64,000 nucleotides of DNA from Planctomycetaceae bacterium (GTDB taxonomy: Bacteria; Planctomycetota; Planctomycetia; Pirellulales; Lacipirellulaceae). How positions within the stretch are numbered: the stretch's first letter is position 1; each line of letters starts with the position of its first letter. A model generated the notes under the pieces. The model was not told the DNA's origin. It did not search any database and saw only the letters and a program-made list of their open reading frames with translations. The stretch is from assembly GCA_002702655.1 (NCBI GenBank), contig PABB01000017.1:124001-188000 (forward strand), given 5' to 3'. Positions 61,918 through 64,000 of the stretch are shown here, piece after piece. The position numbers and the translations under genes were made by a program.

Positions 61918-63743
61918 GGCGCCGGGGCTTGTTGCACGGTGGTCAGGCCGTCAATGGTCACGTCGGCGACGCTCTGCTCGCCGCCGCCAGGCCAAGTGAC
62001 CGTGACCGAGTCGACGTGCGTATGGTCGCCAAGCCCAATTGTCACGGGCAACTCGACTTGCGACAAGTAGCTGCGCGTCGGCGCGACGCACGCTTCGCGC
62101 TGCTGGCCGTCGACCGTCGCGACGACGCGGGCGCCGACGGCGTCGCGATTGCACTGCGTGCCGACGAGCTTCAGGCGGATGAAGTGCCCCGTTGCCGGCG
62201 AGTCATTTCTGAGCAGGGCAGGGGGACCGGCAATTTGCGTGACCAGCACGTCCAGGTCGCCATCGGCGTCGATGTCGGCGTACGCGGCGCCCCGACCGAC
62301 AAGCGGCTTGGTCAATTCGCCAGCGTCGGTGATCCGCACGAACTCGCCGCCCGGCGAAGCGCCGGCATTCCAGAACAGGGCCGCCGGCTGGCGGTAATGC
62401 TGGCTGGCCTGCACGCGATTGATTTCGTTTTCAATGTGGCCGTTGGCGGTGAACAGGTCGAGCCGGCCGTCGAGATCGGCGTCGAAGAAGAACAGCCCGA
62501 AACTCAGGTCCAGCCGCGTCTGCGGGCCGATGCCGATGGGGATCGCTTCGTCGGTGAAGAACCCGCCCCCGTCGCTGGAGACGTAGAACGCGCTCATTTC
62601 GTTGGCAAAATTGCCGACCGCCACGGCCAGGTCGCCGCCGCCGCGAAACGCCGCCGCGTCGATTCCCATGGCGCCGCGGGCCATGCCGTTCATGTCGTAG
62701 GCGATTCCCGCTTCGACGCCCGCTTCGCGAAACGTGCCGTCGTGGTTGTTCACAAACAGCAGGTTCCGCACGGTGTCATTGGCCACCAGCAGGTCCATCC
62801 AGCCGTCGTTGTCCACGTCACAGGGCCGCACGCCCAGCGTCTTGGCGAGTCCCGCGTCCGACGCGACCGCGGCCAGTCGGAACCCGGCTTCTGCGGAAAT
62901 CTCTGTGAATCCCGCTTCGCCGTCGTTGCGGTAGAAGTACGGAAACGATCCCGTGAATGACAGCGGCGGCCCGTAGGCGCGCCCGACGCCGGTCAGGCGG
63001 AAGTCCTGCACGATGTCGATTTCCGGCGACCACGTGACGTAGTTGCCCACGAACAGATCCAGATCGCCGTCATTGTCGTAGTCGAACAGCGCGGCCCCGG
63101 TGCTCCAGGCGTCCTCCGCGCCGGCGACGCCCGCCTCGTCGGTCGCGTCGACGAACTTCCCGTCGTCATTTCGCAGCAGGGCGTTGGCGCCGACCGCCGT
63201 GACGAACACGTCCGCGTCGCCGTCGTTGTCGTAATCGCCCACCGCCAGACCCATGCCGTAGCAAGACAGGCGAATCCCCGCCTCTTGCGTGACATCGGCG
63301 AATTTGCCGGCGCCGTCGTTCGCGTACAGACGCAGCGACGGTTCATCGGGTCGAGCAGGTTCGCTCGGCCAGCGGTTCGAGTCGACCAGCAGGATGTCCT
63401 GATCGCCATCGTTGTCGTAGTCCAAAAACGCGCAACCGCCGCCCATGGTTTCGGGGAGCAGTTTGTCGCCGGTCAGACGGTTGTCGTGGACAAAGTCGAT
63501 GCCTGCCGCGGCGGTGACGTCCGTGAAGGTCAATTCGGGGACCTCGACCGCTGCCTGCTCGCGCTTTTCGGGCAGCTTCACCTCGGCCGCTTCTTGTGTT
63601 TCCGGCGTCGATGGGCGGGAGGTCACGAAGACCACCCCGGCGACGATCGCCGCGACGATGGCCGCCGCGGCCGCGCTGCGGCGCACCACCCGGCCGATCG
63701 CTTCTTCGTTCTCACGCAGTTCTTCGTCCGACAGTTCGCTCAT
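61914..63743 (-). CDS. CRTAC1-like FG-GAP protein with ASPIC/UnbV domain
   Basis: A 609-residue protein with an N-terminal membrane segment (about 22-45), so probably anchored and outward-facing. At least six FG-GAP/VCBS calcium blades are readable, for example FLDYDNDGDQDILLVD, VGDYDNDGDADVFVT, LFDYDNDGDLDLFVGN and YADIDADGDLDVLVT, giving a seven-blade beta-propeller. The C-terminal ASPIC/UnbV domain shows GARVVATVDGQQREACV and SVTVTWPGGGEQ. Such proteins occur in planctomycetes with TPR partners. It overlaps both neighbours by four bases (ATGA). Function unknown. Confidence 0.88.
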   Translation of the reverse strand: MSELSDEELRENEEAIGRVVRRSAAAAAIVAAIVAGVVFVTSRPSTPETQEAAEVKLPEKREQAAVEVPELTFTDVTAAAGIDFVHDNRLTGDKLLPETMGGGCAFLDYDNDGDQDILLVDSNRWPSEPARPDEPSLRLYANDGAGKFADVTQEAGIRLSCYGMGLAVGDYDNDGDADVFVTAVGANALLRNDDGKFVDATDEAGVAGAEDAWSTGAALFDYDNDGDLDLFVGNYVTWSPEIDIVQDFRLTGVGRAYGPPLSFTGSFPYFYRNDGEAGFTEISAEAGFRLAAVASDAGLAKTLGVRPCDVDNDGWMDLLVANDTVRNLLFVNNHDGTFREAGVEAGIAYDMNGMARGAMGIDAAAFRGGGDLAVAVGNFANEMSAFYVSSDGGGFFTDEAIPIGIGPQTRLDLSFGLFFFDADLDGRLDLFTANGHIENEINRVQASQHYRQPAALFWNAGASPGGEFVRITDAGELTKPLVGRGAAYADIDADGDLDVLVTQIAGPPALLRNDSPATGHFIRLKLVGTQCNRDAVGARVVATVDGQQREACVAPTRSYLSQVELPVTIGLGDHTHVDSVTVTWPGGGEQSVADVTIDGLTTVQQAPAP

Positions 63744-64000
63744 GGCGTCGATTGCTCTCGCTGCAGGTCGTAAATGACTACGGACTCGGCCGCGTGGTTT
63801 GCTGCCGGGTAGCGACGTCGCGCTTCCGACACCGCATGATCGCGGGCGTTGTCGTCGAGCTTGTATTTCGTGTGCAGGTCGCGGTGCCGCTGCGCCGCCG
63901 CATCGTCGCCCAGCATGCCGTAGGCCTGCTGCAGGCCAAAGTGGGCGTCCACATTTTCCGGATCGACGTCCAGCGTCGCCTGAAATTGTTCGATCGTTTC
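63740..64000 (-). CDS. TPR-repeat protein, C-terminal part (continues beyond window)
   Basis: An incomplete frame, open to the right edge of the window. It encodes a final TPR motif (EQFQATLDVDPENVDAHFGL then AYGMLGDDAAAQRH) and a basic helical tail. The start is outside the window, so only about 86 residues are visible. The stop overlaps the ASPIC gene start (ATGA), so the TPR, ASPIC and KamA genes form one translationally coupled operon. TPR proteins often pair with CRTAC1/ASPIC proteins in this phylum. Confidence 0.75.
   Translation of the reverse strand, partial: ETIEQFQATLDVDPENVDAHFGLQQAYGMLGDDAAAQRHRDLHTKYKLDDNARDHAVSEARRRYPAANHAAESVVIYDLQREQSTP

Overview
The window looks like chromosomal DNA of a high-GC member of the Planctomycetota, probably Pirellulales-like. 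The signs are paired cytochrome/DUF1549/DUF1553 and DUF1501 genes, two DUF1559 proteins (one with a prepilin-like N-terminus), three secreted proteins ending in a PEP-CTERM anchor, a XylR-type AraC regulator, an ASPIC/UnbV protein and a six-heme cytochrome. No rRNA, tRNA, CRISPR array, phage or transposase gene was seen. Most of the window is ordinary core genome with short operons.

Layout. 1-700: a palindromic repeat and a possible short minus-strand transcript. 701-9140: rtcB, a CPxCG zinc protein, a soluble MCP-like sensor, a PPK2 polyphosphate kinase, the mcsA-mcsB protein-arginine-kinase pair, trpE and a YqgE protein. 9198-13839: a membrane-anchored unknown, a 60-residue basic protein and a six-heme cytochrome. 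13961-20392: queD, an M24 peptidase, accB-accC, a PPi-type phosphofructokinase and a soluble pyrophosphatase. 20394-24580: a minus-strand operon of an ECF sigma factor, a membrane protein and two secreted proteins. 24852-29646: hisB, a small unknown, rsmA, ribE, pssA, psd. 29920-32949: zwf and gnd. 33143-38685: a decayed gene, a metzincin-type protease, a SirB1-like protein, a CDF transporter, pcm and an ABM-fold enzyme. 38750-40991: a phospholipid operon (CDP-alcohol transferase, CdsA, PlsC). 41119-60872: an extracellular and carbohydrate region with an endonuclease, GH5-like, GH2 and GH51-like hydrolases, a XylR-type regulator, a DUF1549/DUF1501 pair, an SDR dehydrogenase, two LamG PEP-CTERM proteins, a DUF1559 pseudopilin and a lipoprotein. 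60907-64000: a tightly overlapping TPR / ASPIC-UnbV / KamA operon running off the right edge.

How it fits together. In the 43-55 kb region a sugar-responsive regulator sits among polysaccharide hydrolases. A 13-base element, TGAG(T/A)TATTTTTC, occurs upstream of the regulator, between the divergent GH5-like and GH2 genes, and upstream of the GH51-like gene, so I propose it as the regulator's operator. Several co-directional intergenic gaps carry inverted pairs of short-phrase repeats, each gap with a different phrase family. This is the most unusual non-coding pattern here. The other observations most worth following are the minus-strand micro-ORF near position 300, the MCP signalling tip placed N-terminal to its sensor domain, the ECF-sigma operon, and a CDP-alcohol transferase with two metal-binding aspartates replaced by asparagine.
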